NCBI GenBank assembly: GCA_900312665.1
Contig: ONZQ02000005.1
Location: 964,017-1,028,016, forward strand
Reading direction: 5' to 3'
Origin: Cephalotrichum gorgonifer
Lineage: Eukaryota; Ascomycota; Sordariomycetes; Microascales; Microascaceae
DNA: 64,000 bases
Part shown: positions 8,582 through 18,357 of the stretch, one piece after another
How positions within the stretch are numbered: the first letter of the stretch is position 1
Layout: each line of letters opens with the position of its first letter
The notes under the pieces: generated by a model
What the model was told of the DNA's origin: nothing
Database searches by the model: none
The model's input: only the letters and a program-made list of their open reading frames with translations
Program-made: the position numbers and the translations under genes

Positions 8582-11428
8582 ATGGCAGCGGACGGCAGTA
8601 CGACTCACGGCAACAGCGCCGAGCCAGGGCAAATGACGACTGACTTTGATGAACATCTTCTCCAAGCAATTTCCACATCCGACGTCCTCTCTGTCTTCCA
8701 GGGAGTCACTGTAGCCGCCAAGATAGCTGACGACGACGCTACTCCAGTCCGGCGCTGGCTTACCGAAACACTCAATGACTCTACCCCGCACTCAGCCGGG
8801 GCGGACGGGACTTTGAGGTCCCTGCGCAGGTGGTGCTCCGAAGCCGAAGCGAGATTTAAAGAAGACGAAGACTCGCGACACATTGCCCTGGTTACGATTG
8901 CTGTAGCTTCACTCAGGGATAGCGGTCGCAAAGGGATTATAGTTCAGGCCGAAGAACTCGACATCGTCTGGACAATCATCCGGAATGCCCTCGCCTCCAC
9001 AGCCCAGCCAAAGCTCCATTGGGCGGCTAGTCGAAGCGCTCAAGGGTTCTTATCTGTTCCTCTATGCAGCCTCATAAAGGACGGAAACATTGATGAGCTT
9101 TTCAGACTTCATGTCTGGCTTCCTGATGGTCTGCGGGGGAACCCTGGCTTTGCCGTCCACTCTCACCAGCCATTTGCCCAAAGCTGGATTCTTGCAGGAG
9201 AAGGAAAGGATATATCGTATCAGGTTGCGCCGGTCGCCACTGCTGAAGAGGCAACCCACACCAAGTATGCCATAGCCTGGGCTGATGTTGGCGACAAGGG
9301 AAGTAAAGTCTACAAAACCCACCAGCACTCATCGGTAGTCGTCAGCACTGGAGAGTTCATGCGTGCAGAGAAGGTCCGCGAGAGGACACATTCTCGCGGG
9401 ATGAGCTACACGGTTCCCGCAGCATCTTTCCACACATCCGGAGTTGACCCTGGCATGCTTCATGCAACACTATTTTTCTTCGATTCCGGCCGGGGCTTTG
9501 TCAAGGATGCGCCAGTACTCGGACCTAAAGACGGCGAGTCATATACCCAGGTCCGCGATCCGGCAGGCACCACGCCTGGACAGCTCGTGCAGTTTGTGGA
9601 CGCTGTACGTGAGTGGGAGACACTCATGAACCGGGGAAGATATCACATGGATCGTGCAGAGTGGGAACACGCGCTTCGAGAGCTGAACCGCGGCCTGCAT
9701 CTATGTCTCGCCAAGGACAAATTCCTCAACGCACCACGCTACGAGTGTATCATCCACGGGGAACTGGGGAACACTTATCGACGATTCGGGAGGTACATCC
9801 AAGCGGAGAGCCACCTTCAGAAGGCTATGCACGGTCTGCCCGTCTGCATAGAACGGGTCGAGTATAGCGGCGAGCTCGGTGTGCTCTACCGCCACCTGAA
9901 TCGCCTCGAAGATGCTCGATCTGCATTCTCGGACCAGTATGTCACTGCCACTACTCTAGGATTTGATCGCCCTGCGTGCCGCGCCATCGGAAACTTGGGG
10001 ATGGTTAATTACCAGATGTTCAGGGAGAGTGGCGACGAAGTGCTGCTTGATACAGCCCTGCAGAATCTTACTGACCGAGTGGAGAGCGCACGCCGGCTCC
10101 AGGAAACGGCGAGGAAGTTGGATCCAAAGGGAGCAGGCGACGGACAGGCCCATATTTGGGAGATCATTGGTCTGACGCGCCTCTCACTCTGCCATTCCAT
10201 AAAGGGCAGTACCAAGCAGGCTGTTGAGACGGCTTCTCTAGCCTTGAAGTCCAGCATGGCCTCTAAGGACACAACCGTCATCGCCCTGACTCGTCTATTC
10301 TATGGATTTGCCTTGCTGAAAGACGGCCAAAAGTCAAACGCTCTCGAACAGTTCAATCCTCCCCACGGATGCACCCCGGCAATGGCTCTATGCAAGGAGC
10401 CATCGGAAGAGCACCTCCAATACATGCGCGAGCTGGTAGACGCCGGCGCTGACCTGGACCTTGTCGATGAACATGGATATACGGCGTTGGACTACGCTGT
10501 GTTCAGCGAGAATGCCGAGATGGAGGCTCTAGTCCTCGAGGGCCTGCACCGAGTTCCAGGCCGATCTGCAGGGTATGTAATCCAACGGCAGACCGAGGCA
10601 GCTCTGCGAAAGGGTTACCGTGAGCTGTTTCAAGAGGAGCTCCGGCCCGCACTACTCGCTGGGGGTAGCAACTCGATCCAGGAACTCCGGACACAGTACG
10701 CTACCGCGCTTTCAAGCGATCAAGGAAAGGCCGATATGTTCGACCTGCTCAAATTCATCCGCTACTCCGACTTTTTAAGCTTTGGTAGATTTGGGAGGTC
10801 AGACGATTGCCTGGCCAAGACGTTCACGCTGGACAGCGAGAATGAATCCAGCGAATATATCGTCTTCATCTCCTACCGATGGCTGAACACTGCGACTGTG
10901 TCTTCATCCCCAGATGATGATAAGAATACCCAGTATAATCGTGTCATCTCCGCAATCGAGGAGCTCCTGCAACTCCACCCGGAAGTTGCACCGTCGAGCC
11001 TGAGTATCTGGCTGGTGAGTACCCCCCACACTCTTTGTATGCTGGACATATTAGTAACACCTCGTGTCAAGGACTATGCTTGTGTTGACCAGGACGACCC
11101 GGCCAGGGGTGTGGCTGCACTCCCAATGATTCTCTCTCAATGCAACGCAGTCATAAGTCTTGTCGATGAGGAGTACTACACCCGTGCCTGGTGCTCTGTC
11201 GAGGTGATGATGGTACAGACTCTTAAGAAGTCGTATCATATTCATGAATGGTACGAACAGGTTCGAGAGGAGGGACATTCGGACGCTAGAGACAGTACCA
11301 AGTGGTCGCTCCGCCCTGGTCCGATGGATATGGTCATATCAATGGCGGATAAGAAGATCACGTTGGAAGAGGATCGGGCAAAGACATTCTTTTTAGAGAG
11401 ACAGGCTCGCTTGCTGGGGACTCACTGA
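8582..11428 (+). CDS. multidomain protein: cupin-like, TPR, ankyrin, TIR-like
   Basis: Exons 8582-11014 and 11072-11428 give 929 residues. The 57-nt intron (GTGAGT...CAAG) keeps the frame, so the DNA also reads straight through. Removing it joins SLSIWL to DYACVDQDDP, which rebuilds a motif expected in fungal TIR-like domains. Order of parts (approximate residues): helical N terminus; RmlC/cupin-like segment near 185-330 (HSHQPFAQSWILAGEG); TPR-like helices near 355-620, including LGNTYRRFGRYIQAESHLQKA; an ankyrin-like pair near 630-690 (LVDAGADLDLVDEHGYTALDYAV); and a C-terminal TIR-like domain from IVFISYRW to RAWCSVEVM. Repeats plus a TIR-like effector suggest signalling or self/non-self response, which is inference. 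No enzymatic role is proven. Confidence 0.75.
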   Translation: MAADGSTTHGNSAEPGQMTTDFDEHLLQAISTSDVLSVFQGVTVAAKIADDDATPVRRWLTETLNDSTPHSAGADGTLRSLRRWCSEAEARFKEDEDSRHIALVTIAVASLRDSGRKGIIVQAEELDIVWTIIRNALASTAQPKLHWAASRSAQGFLSVPLCSLIKDGNIDELFRLHVWLPDGLRGNPGFAVHSHQPFAQSWILAGEGKDISYQVAPVATAEEATHTKYAIAWADVGDKGSKVYKTHQHSSVVVSTGEFMRAEKVRERTHSRGMSYTVPAASFHTSGVDPGMLHATLFFFDSGRGFVKDAPVLGPKDGESYTQVRDPAGTTPGQLVQFVDAVREWETLMNRGRYHMDRAEWEHALRELNRGLHLCLAKDKFLNAPRYECIIHGELGNTYRRFGRYIQAESHLQKAMHGLPVCIERVEYSGELGVLYRHLNRLEDARSAFSDQYVTATTLGFDRPACRAIGNLGMVNYQMFRESGDEVLLDTALQNLTDRVESARRLQETARKLDPKGAGDGQAHIWEIIGLTRLSLCHSIKGSTKQAVETASLALKSSMASKDTTVIALTRLFYGFALLKDGQKSNALEQFNPPHGCTPAMALCKEPSEEHLQYMRELVDAGADLDLVDEHGYTALDYAVFSENAEMEALVLEGLHRVPGRSAGYVIQRQTEAALRKGYRELFQEELRPALLAGGSNSIQELRTQYATALSSDQGKADMFDLLKFIRYSDFLSFGRFGRSDDCLAKTFTLDSENESSEYIVFISYRWLNTATVSSSPDDDKNTQYNRVISAIEELLQLHPEVAPSSLSIWLVSTPHTLCMLDILVTPRVKDYACVDQDDPARGVAALPMILSQCNAVISLVDEEYYTRAWCSVEVMMVQTLKKSYHIHEWYEQVREEGHSDARDSTKWSLRPGPMDMVISMADKKITLEEDRAKTFFLERQARLLGTH

Positions 11429-11721
11429 CATTGAAACTGAGTCAGGATGATTGTTTAAGACTTGAACTATTCCGATAAGACTTTGTTGCCAGCCGGCTTT
11501 TCAACTCCCCCTGAGCAGGCCAGATTGAGGTAGTGACCATGGGCGGCTTTACCACGGGAGAAACGACCAGGCTATCAAGTCTTGCCAGTATATTGTTCCC
11601 CATCCCTCCTCCGCTGGGTAAATATTTTTGAAGACCCGATTCATTTCGCCGTGCAAATGTATGACCTGCAAACCGCAGGTAGACGGCAGGACTACATCAG
11701 AGGTAGCAAAAAAGAATCAAT

Positions 11722-11801
11722 GCACTAGCCCGGAATTGAACCGGGGGCTGGTCGAAATCGCGGAATGGCAACGACCAAGTTTACCACTAACCCACTAGTG
11801 C
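11722..11801 (-). tRNA. tRNA-Gly(GCC), 10-nt intron
   Basis: Third copy, identical in its mature parts to those at 3084-3163 and 8012-8092. The intron is 10 nt (TTCCGCGATT), one base different from the first copy. A T6 terminator tract follows on the minus strand. Confidence 0.93.
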
Positions 11802-12344
11802 TTGGATAGAATTCTGGCTCCGTCTGGAGTCCTTTGGAGACTCGCGCTGCGCGATCTGATCCCGCCGCCCCGGATTGCCTACGACGAGGAAATGGATGAG
11901 GAGGAAGAAGGCCAGCCGTGTTGGATGATACTGAGTCTAGGAATGAGCGCTTCAGGTGCGTTATGGTGGTGGAAAGTACATGAGCTCACAATCGATCTCA
12001 TACTCGACGTTCAAATCGCACTCTCAACTTACTCACGGAAGGACTCTGGGCTGAATCCTCATCTATGAGAGTTTCTGCTTCAACCTAGCCACGGTACAGT
12101 GACGTGCGAGCCATTACAAGCATACATATACCCTTTATCAATCCGCCGAGGAAGACTCGCAGCTTCCTAGCGTCGCTAACTTCCATAATTAAGCAAACTA
12201 CCTTACACAATAACGTAAGAATAAGTCTACGACGTCAAACAAGGTCTATGTTATAATAAACACTTGATACCCGTTGAGATTTCTTGAATTGACTCTGTGC
12301 AAGTACAGAAAATTAAAAGTCGGTAGTCTTGACTCTTCTGGATA
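11802..12344. other. intergenic stretch
   Basis: An open frame of 88 codons begins here but has no family features and no homopolymer or splice support. The right part is AT-rich and presumably holds the 3' end of the kinase-like gene. Confidence 0.45.
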
Positions 12345-14129
12345 TCAGTGCTCGTGATCTAAGATCCAATTGAAAATCCCCTCCAGATCCTCACTGATCG
12401 CTGTATCCAAGTTCCCGGCAACAATGTCGTCAACCACCTGAATAAAGTCAACGTGCATGCCAGCTTCTGCGGCAATGGCCTCAATCTTCCTCATAAATCC
12501 ATGGGCTATCAAATACGTATCCTGAGGCCATGTCGCCCCTATGAATAGGTTGGTCGTGAGGAGAGAGTTCCGAGTAAGCTTCAGCGAGTCTGTGGACGAT
12601 AGCGGGCCCGGCGACTCCTCCTCCACCGCCGCCATGAAGTCTCGGTATACGCGGCGATAGTACTTTAGCATCCGGGGCGAATCCTGGCAAATTTCGAGGT
12701 TCGCCCCCTCATTTTCTAGCAGCGGGTGGCCTGCCTCGTCGTCCATTGTCGGTGTGAGTTCATAGTTCGGAAAGTCCCAGTCAGCGGTAAGCCAAGAAGG
12801 ATATTTTCGACTGCCCATACTCAGCGGAACAGCTGCAGCCCCATCCCAGTCAATAATACCTAAGAGGTGACGTTCCTCAGATACGATGAAGTTCTGAAGG
12901 GCGAAGTCAGGGTGCGCAAGGTCAAACTGGTCGCCATCAGCCACCTCCGGAATATAGCTGATAAACATCTTCAATAGGTCCGCTACCCCTCCCTGGAAAG
13001 GAGGTCGTTGTTGGTGGAGGCCAAATGTATACTGATCCTCCGGGTTCAAGAAGGGTCCGGCTTCTGCGTAAAAGAGAACCTTGCCCTCTCCATTGTAATC
13101 CAGCCCAGCCTGGTGGTCTATGACACGCATTGGACCAACTGAAGGCTTACCATCAGGATCAAATTCTAGAAACCCGCCCTTCTCAAATGTGAACTTTCTT
13201 AGCTGACTCATGGCTGATGCAATATCCTCGAGTGCTTGACGACGACACCGGGAATTTGTTTTGTGGTCGTGTATGCCAAATTGCTCGCCCCACCAGACAT
13301 CGTAGAGCGAGTAACCGGAAATGTACGTGATGAGCATATAAGGACACTTTAGTTCATTATGGACGGTTGAACAATAGTCGATAACATCTGGGAGCGGAAT
13401 CGTTGTCTCCTTCTTCAGCATTTTCATCGTTTCAGCCTCTGACGCGAGCGCGCGCGAACAGAGATCATCCCATCTCTCCTTGGTTCCGGACACGGGGAAC
13501 CGCGCCATCCAGCGCACGTTGTTGTCAAACTCTATGGGGAAGCAGACATTGTAGGATCCGCAGACTGGCTTGAAAATAGTCGGAGCTTTTCCTGAGTAGT
13601 CAGGGTCTATTCGCCGTAGAACGGACAAGGCATACTCGGGGAGGTGGTCACGGTTGAGCTCGGCTAGAACAGCGGCAAAATTTTCGAGGCCATCTTGGAG
13701 GTCTGAGCCCTCGTAGTCGTCTTCGTTGTTGTCGTCATAGTCATGCTCGTATTCATGCTCGTAGTCATGCTCGTAGGTAGACGGATCGAACGGTAGTTCC
13801 CACATTGCCTCCAGTTCATTGATCTCATGCTCGATGCTCCGTATTAATTCGTCCTGCCCTTCGTGTATACATGGATGGATTGGCGGCTCCGACATGGTAT
13901 CGAGCGCGTCCTGTACCCTCGTGGTCTTCTGAAGCGGCTTTTCTTCCACGCCATCCGGCGAATAGTTGAAATGGTGCTCGCTCTCTGGCTGCGCATTGAA
14001 AACCTCTTCGTCGCAGGAAAATAAGACGCCCTTATTTCCCTTATTCTCATCTCTCTGTTTCCGGATTCTCTCCCAAGTTCTGGCGCACCATCGCTGAAGG
14101 TCTGATAAACAGCGAGCATGGAAAGGCAT
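12345..14129 (-). CDS. aminoglycoside-phosphotransferase-like kinase
   Basis: A single-exon frame of 594 residues with the fungal APH/choline-kinase-like fold. Visible landmarks: a nucleotide-binding region around GSYNVCFPIEFDNNVRWMARFP, a helix-rich middle with CPYMLITYISGYSLYDVWWG, the catalytic loop LAHPDFALQNFIVS (His-x-Asp-x4-Asn) and the metal-binding IIDWDGAAAVP. The N-terminal 150 residues are unusual. They hold a short Tyr/Glu/His/Asp repeat (YEHDYEHEYEHDYDD) and acidic runs, and look disordered. This family is much expanded in filamentous fungi, and most members have no known substrate. Antibiotic modification should not be assumed. The start could also lie at the methionine before SEPPIHP. 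Confidence 0.8.
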   Translation of the reverse strand: MPFHARCLSDLQRWCARTWERIRKQRDENKGNKGVLFSCDEEVFNAQPESEHHFNYSPDGVEEKPLQKTTRVQDALDTMSEPPIHPCIHEGQDELIRSIEHEINELEAMWELPFDPSTYEHDYEHEYEHDYDDNNEDDYEGSDLQDGLENFAAVLAELNRDHLPEYALSVLRRIDPDYSGKAPTIFKPVCGSYNVCFPIEFDNNVRWMARFPVSGTKERWDDLCSRALASEAETMKMLKKETTIPLPDVIDYCSTVHNELKCPYMLITYISGYSLYDVWWGEQFGIHDHKTNSRCRRQALEDIASAMSQLRKFTFEKGGFLEFDPDGKPSVGPMRVIDHQAGLDYNGEGKVLFYAEAGPFLNPEDQYTFGLHQQRPPFQGGVADLLKMFISYIPEVADGDQFDLAHPDFALQNFIVSEERHLLGIIDWDGAAAVPLSMGSRKYPSWLTADWDFPNYELTPTMDDEAGHPLLENEGANLEICQDSPRMLKYYRRVYRDFMAAVEEESPGPLSSTDSLKLTRNSLLTTNLFIGATWPQDTYLIAHGFMRKIEAIAAEAGMHVDFIQVVDDIVAGNLDTAISEDLEGIFNWILDHEH

Positions 14130-15336
14130 GATGAAGACAGGTCCACGAATCAGACGGACAAATGTGCGGTAGTAACGGAGGAAAAGTGGTGGGTTCTACG
14201 TGTATAGCGGTTTGTTAAGAAGGCTCTAGGGGTATATATATTCAAGTGATTGATGGTTCTACCTTTATATTGAAAATTTTGGTTGTAGTGTTGTTTTTCT
14301 ATCACCTCCGTTTGCAATCTTTGTTCCTGTACCTAGCCGGGTTCCAGTTCCAGGCCATCAAGTCACCCCTTTATTGACCTACCTTGGTTGATATCTTCTT
14401 ATTCCTAAATAGCACATCGTTTGTTCCCTAGAGTGATGGCAGATATGATAATTGACACAGGGCAAAGCCGCCCCCTTAAACTGGGTCCATGGCCTTGCCT
14501 TTAGACCCACAAGATATTCATTTTACATCCGGAAGCACGACGCTATGTTATTCTCTAAGCTAGGAGTGTTCATCGTTCAAACAGTTGCCTAGTTCCAAGT
14601 TTGGTTATGGAGATGATATGCAATGAAGAACAACTACCAAGTTTAAATGGTAGAAGTTTCTCGTGCTTTGTCCTCTTTCCTACCTTAAGATCTTCATCAT
14701 CAGCCCCGTTGGACCTGCATAACCGTTACTTGTTCATGTCTTTCAATATGCTTTTTCTTCAATCAGAGCCCCGCTACTTCAACCACCCGAATATCTTCAA
14801 CATAATATGAGCCACTCTTCGCATACGATACCCTATAACAGGGCTATTGGCTGTCATGCCTGTATGCTAGCCGGATAAGTGTATTGATACGACCGGATAG
14901 CAAAGCACAATATGCTACACAAGGGCTGGTTGGGGGGAAAGAAGAAATAGCTAGGTACGAGTCCATACGTACGTCGTACTAAATTCAAGATCGATCCGGT
15001 GTGGAGTAAAGCTGAGCGCCATATCTTTACCACCGTGGCGTTGTTACCTAGAAGTACGAGTTGATACTCGCATGGCGCTGGTGCCAGGGCAACCGCTGAT
15101 TTTACTCATTCTCCAATGGTCCCCTTATCTATAAGTTTATATCGTACGTCCCACCCCCCCGGCATACCTCCTGTTTCTTCTTGTCCCCTCCTCTCGAGCC
15201 ATTGCTATTCCTGCTTTTGTCTCAATTTATCCCTAGTGCCGCTGTCCCAGTCCTGACCCTTGCCAGTAAAAATTTGTCAATCTCCGTGGTGAATTGTGGG
15301 CTCACTTTTTTCTGCCACTACGTCAGTAGTTCCACG
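14130..15336. other. AT-rich intergenic stretch
   Basis: No gene recognised. Composition is clearly AT-richer than the flanking genes and stop codons are dense in all frames. Confidence 0.45.
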
Positions 15337-16802
15337 ATGACCACATCGTTCTCATCTCGTCGTCGCTCCGCCTCGGTTGCGCTAAAGAAGAAACAAAAAC
15401 GTTCTGGTACGTCACCGTTCTTCAATTACGACTAGTACCCTTACCGACGCTGGGTAGGGACCCCCTTCGTCTCAGATGAGGGTCCCGATAGCTACACGAC
15501 GCCAGTACCGCCCTCGCCTCATCGCCGCGTCGGTTCAGCCACGCCTAAGAGGAAGCGAAAGCGTGGTGGTAAGACCTTCCTTCCCACGTGCGACCACGGT
15601 CACTTTCCTCACATTAGCTATAGCCCTGACCGAGGAGTATAAGCGGCATGATAATCCCGCAATCCCATCAACCTCTTCCTCTCGTGGTCGTTCCGACCCG
15701 ACCTTCCAAAAGCAGCATCCGGCGCGTGCCAGCAAGTTCCCTCATTCCTCACGCAGTGGTGGCGAGTTTGCTGACGGGTATGGATGCTCAGCTTTGCCTG
15801 AGCTCGACGCCCCTACCCTCGACAACACTAGCGTCCAAATCGAGAAGGGCGTACCCACGCCCGAGGCTGGGACATTTAACCATCCGATTTACTTATGCGA
15901 CCTCTCCGATGACGAGGAGTTGGTCCGTACTCAAAACGACAGACCGTCCCGCCCCATGCACACCATTGTAGATAGCCCCCCAAACCAACAGGCCGATAAG
16001 CCGCCCTGCGCTTCATGTCTCGACCATCTAGCACTCTGGGAGGGGACCAGCGCGGACCCTGTGCCCCTCTGCATCTACGGAGAGAGTACAGAGGCCAAGT
16101 GCCTTCGGTGTGAAAGTCTCTCCCCGCGACATGAGTGTCTTCCCCCGGGGAGGAGATTCATGGCAACAGCAAAGGCTATGGTGGAGGCGGCGAAGGCTAT
16201 CGACTCGGATTCTACCTACGTGAGTATTGGTGTATGGATTATTTTTTGCCTGTTACTAACATCTGTGGTAGTTGGCCTTCCACAACGCCCAGACGCGCTA
16301 TCTGCGAGCGAAGGAACCCGCCGCCGGTGAGAAGTCGCAGGCGCCAGCCTCTGCTACAAATTCTAGGAGGAATAAAACTCGAGAACCCGAAGCTCGTCCT
16401 CCCCCCACTGCAGAAGGAGACAGACTAAGAATCCGAGTATTCGAAGCTCGGGCTCGGGCTCACGACGCCGAGGTAGAGGCGGAAGCAAGAAAGAGAGCAT
16501 CCCAAGCCGAGGCTTTCGCCGCGGAGCAAGAAGCTAAGGCAACAATCCGAGAATGGAACATTCGAATTCTCAGAGCCGAACAAGAGACAAAGGCAAAAAT
16601 CCAAGAATGCAACATTCGGGCTGCTGCCGCGATAGAAGACGCCAAGGAAAGAATCCGACAACGCGAGTGTCGGGCTCTTGACATAGAAGAAGAAAAGGTC
16701 GATGTATTAAAACGACTTGCTGCATCTGCTGAAGTAATTGCTGGCCATATGGCTTTCTTTGCGGTTCGCACCTCCACTCCCGCTCCTGCTTTGTTCATCT
16801 AA
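15337..16802 (+). CDS. unrecognised Cys-pair/coiled-coil protein (family member A)
   Basis: I do not recognise a named family. A four-exon model (15337-15406, 15458-15568, 15618-16219, 16272-16802) gives 437 residues with every junction in phase and introns of 51, 49 and 52 nt. The protein starts with a basic segment, then PKRKRKRG (possible nuclear signal), a Ser/Thr/acidic linker, and a cysteine module near residues 207-245 spaced C-x2-C...C...C-x2-C...C (CASC, LCIYG, KCLRC, HECLPP). After a helical stretch (MATAKAMVEAAKAI) comes a long Glu/Ala/Arg-rich coiled coil to the C terminus. The cysteine pairs could bind zinc. A related but broken copy lies 1.5 kb away on the other strand. Nuclear or mobile-element-linked function is possible but unproven. 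Confidence 0.6.
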
Positions 16803-17835
16803 TTCTCGGGGCGATGGGCTCACCTTACTTTACAGGCGACTAATCCGGCCCATCTATCGAAGCGCAATCAACAAAGAGGCAGCGCAAGGGCACGAAATCA
16901 ATGAGAAACTGGCCCGATCCTTAAAAGGTCGGGCTCGATAGCGGGGGAAAGTAAGCCTGAGACCGGCGCGTTGCTCTTCCTCTCTGGACAATTTGCTCCG
17001 GATATGGATATATCCAACCATGAGATTCGTCCTTGTTTATTATGGTTCGTGCTTGTTCATCAAGGTCCTTTTTTGTTTATATCTCATGAACGGCGATTGC
17101 TAACCTTAGTTAATCTGTTCATGGCGTCTGCGATATCCTCGCGGGGTTTTGTACTGTGGCCCACCGAGTATAATTTGGGGTTTTCCGAAAATTTGTCTAT
17201 CGCATAGGGAAAAGGAGACTTCCTGACCTAGTTGTATCCCCGGTACCAATCGCGGTGGCAGCTGCGGTCAGGGCATCCTGGTTGGGGTATAGATGCGTGG
17301 GCATTTCCATGTAATCATTAAAAATTGGGTCGACATCTGGGGACACACTGGGCTATGCTGGGCTCAAGCTTGGGCTTAGGAGTTTGTTCAGGTGTCCCTT
17401 AGTACTCAGGGACGTTAGGATACCTCTATATTCGTTCTTTACTTGCGGTGTTGTTCTCAAAGCCGCACCTGCCGAGCCTGGTCGCTCTTTGCTCTACGCC
17501 GAAAGTACGATATTAGTTCAGAATCCTATCAATTCCGAGTGTTGCTCGTCCTTGAATAGGTGATTAGGTGGGAAAGATGGGTAAATATAAAAGGTACGCA
17601 AGATGCTTATCGTCCAAAAATGGGGCACAGCACAGGTATAGCGGACTTCCCCCTCTTTCTGGTTGGCAACATGGGGGGTTCCTTGAGGCTACTCATGCTT
17701 CCGTTGACGTCCTCCTCCTCCTACTCCCTACTCTCCATCCATCACACCACCCTTTCTTATCGTGGCAACTTACAATGGAAACGCGCTGAACATCTGCCGA
17801 AAAAGTCAAAAATAAAAGACGCAAAAAATAAATCT
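16803..17835. other. intergenic stretch
   Basis: No gene recognised. A T6 terminator for the minus-strand tRNA-Leu lies near 17824-17829. Confidence 0.45.
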
Positions 17836-17836
17836 T

Positions 17837-17936
17837 GATAACAGTGAGATTCGAACTCACGCCATGAAACCATGACCAGGAATTACTCGTTAAGGCGACC
17901 TTAACCTGGCGCCTTAGACCGCTCGGCCATGTTACC
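17837..17936 (-). tRNA. tRNA-Leu(AAG), 17-nt intron
   Basis: On the minus strand GGTAACA pairs with TGTTATC. The leucine-type GGCCGAGCGGTCTAAGGC D-arm is present, the anticodon stem CCAGG/CCTGG encloses TT-AAG-G, a long variable arm follows and the T-arm holds TTCGAAT. The 24-nt loop leaves a 17-nt intron containing CCTTAA, complementary to the anticodon, as is typical of pre-tRNA introns. Confidence 0.94.
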
Positions 17937-18357
17937 GTTGATTATTGGAAATGTCGGCCTTTCCGACATCACAAGGAGTCTATGCAGCGGGGATTGTACT
18001 TAGCCAAGATAGAATGAAAGTTCAGGGTGGAGGACTATGAGCTTAAAGAGGTTGTGACCAGTTGAGAGATAGAGTATCTACCGTTTATTATAAGAGTAAG
18101 GATGGGTTAGCTCGTCAAGTATAACTCTGCAGAGAACAGCCTCGAAAGTACCACAATACTGATTCTCTTGACGCCTTGGAAGCGGCAAACCGGTTCACAG
18201 GACGGCTGATCATTAGGGGAAACCTCAATTGGGCCCGAAAACCCCTATCAACGACTGCCACAAAGTATACCATGACATCACGAGCCAAAGACTACTTAGA
18301 GCCTCCCAAAAACTGCCGACGGCCCAAAACTTCCGTAGTCATTCGCCACCCTTCCAA
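17937..18357. other. intergenic stretch
   Basis: No gene recognised. It lies between tRNA-Leu and the 3' end of family member B. Confidence 0.4.

Noticed and set aside
12345..14129. Antibiotic-resistance kinase
   Set aside because: APH-like folds are abundant in fungi with unrelated or unknown substrates. Nothing here points to an antibiotic.
15181..15435. 84-codon frame before the Cys-pair gene
   Set aside because: Different frame from the spliced model. Its last part overlaps exon 1 of the four-exon gene, which fits better.
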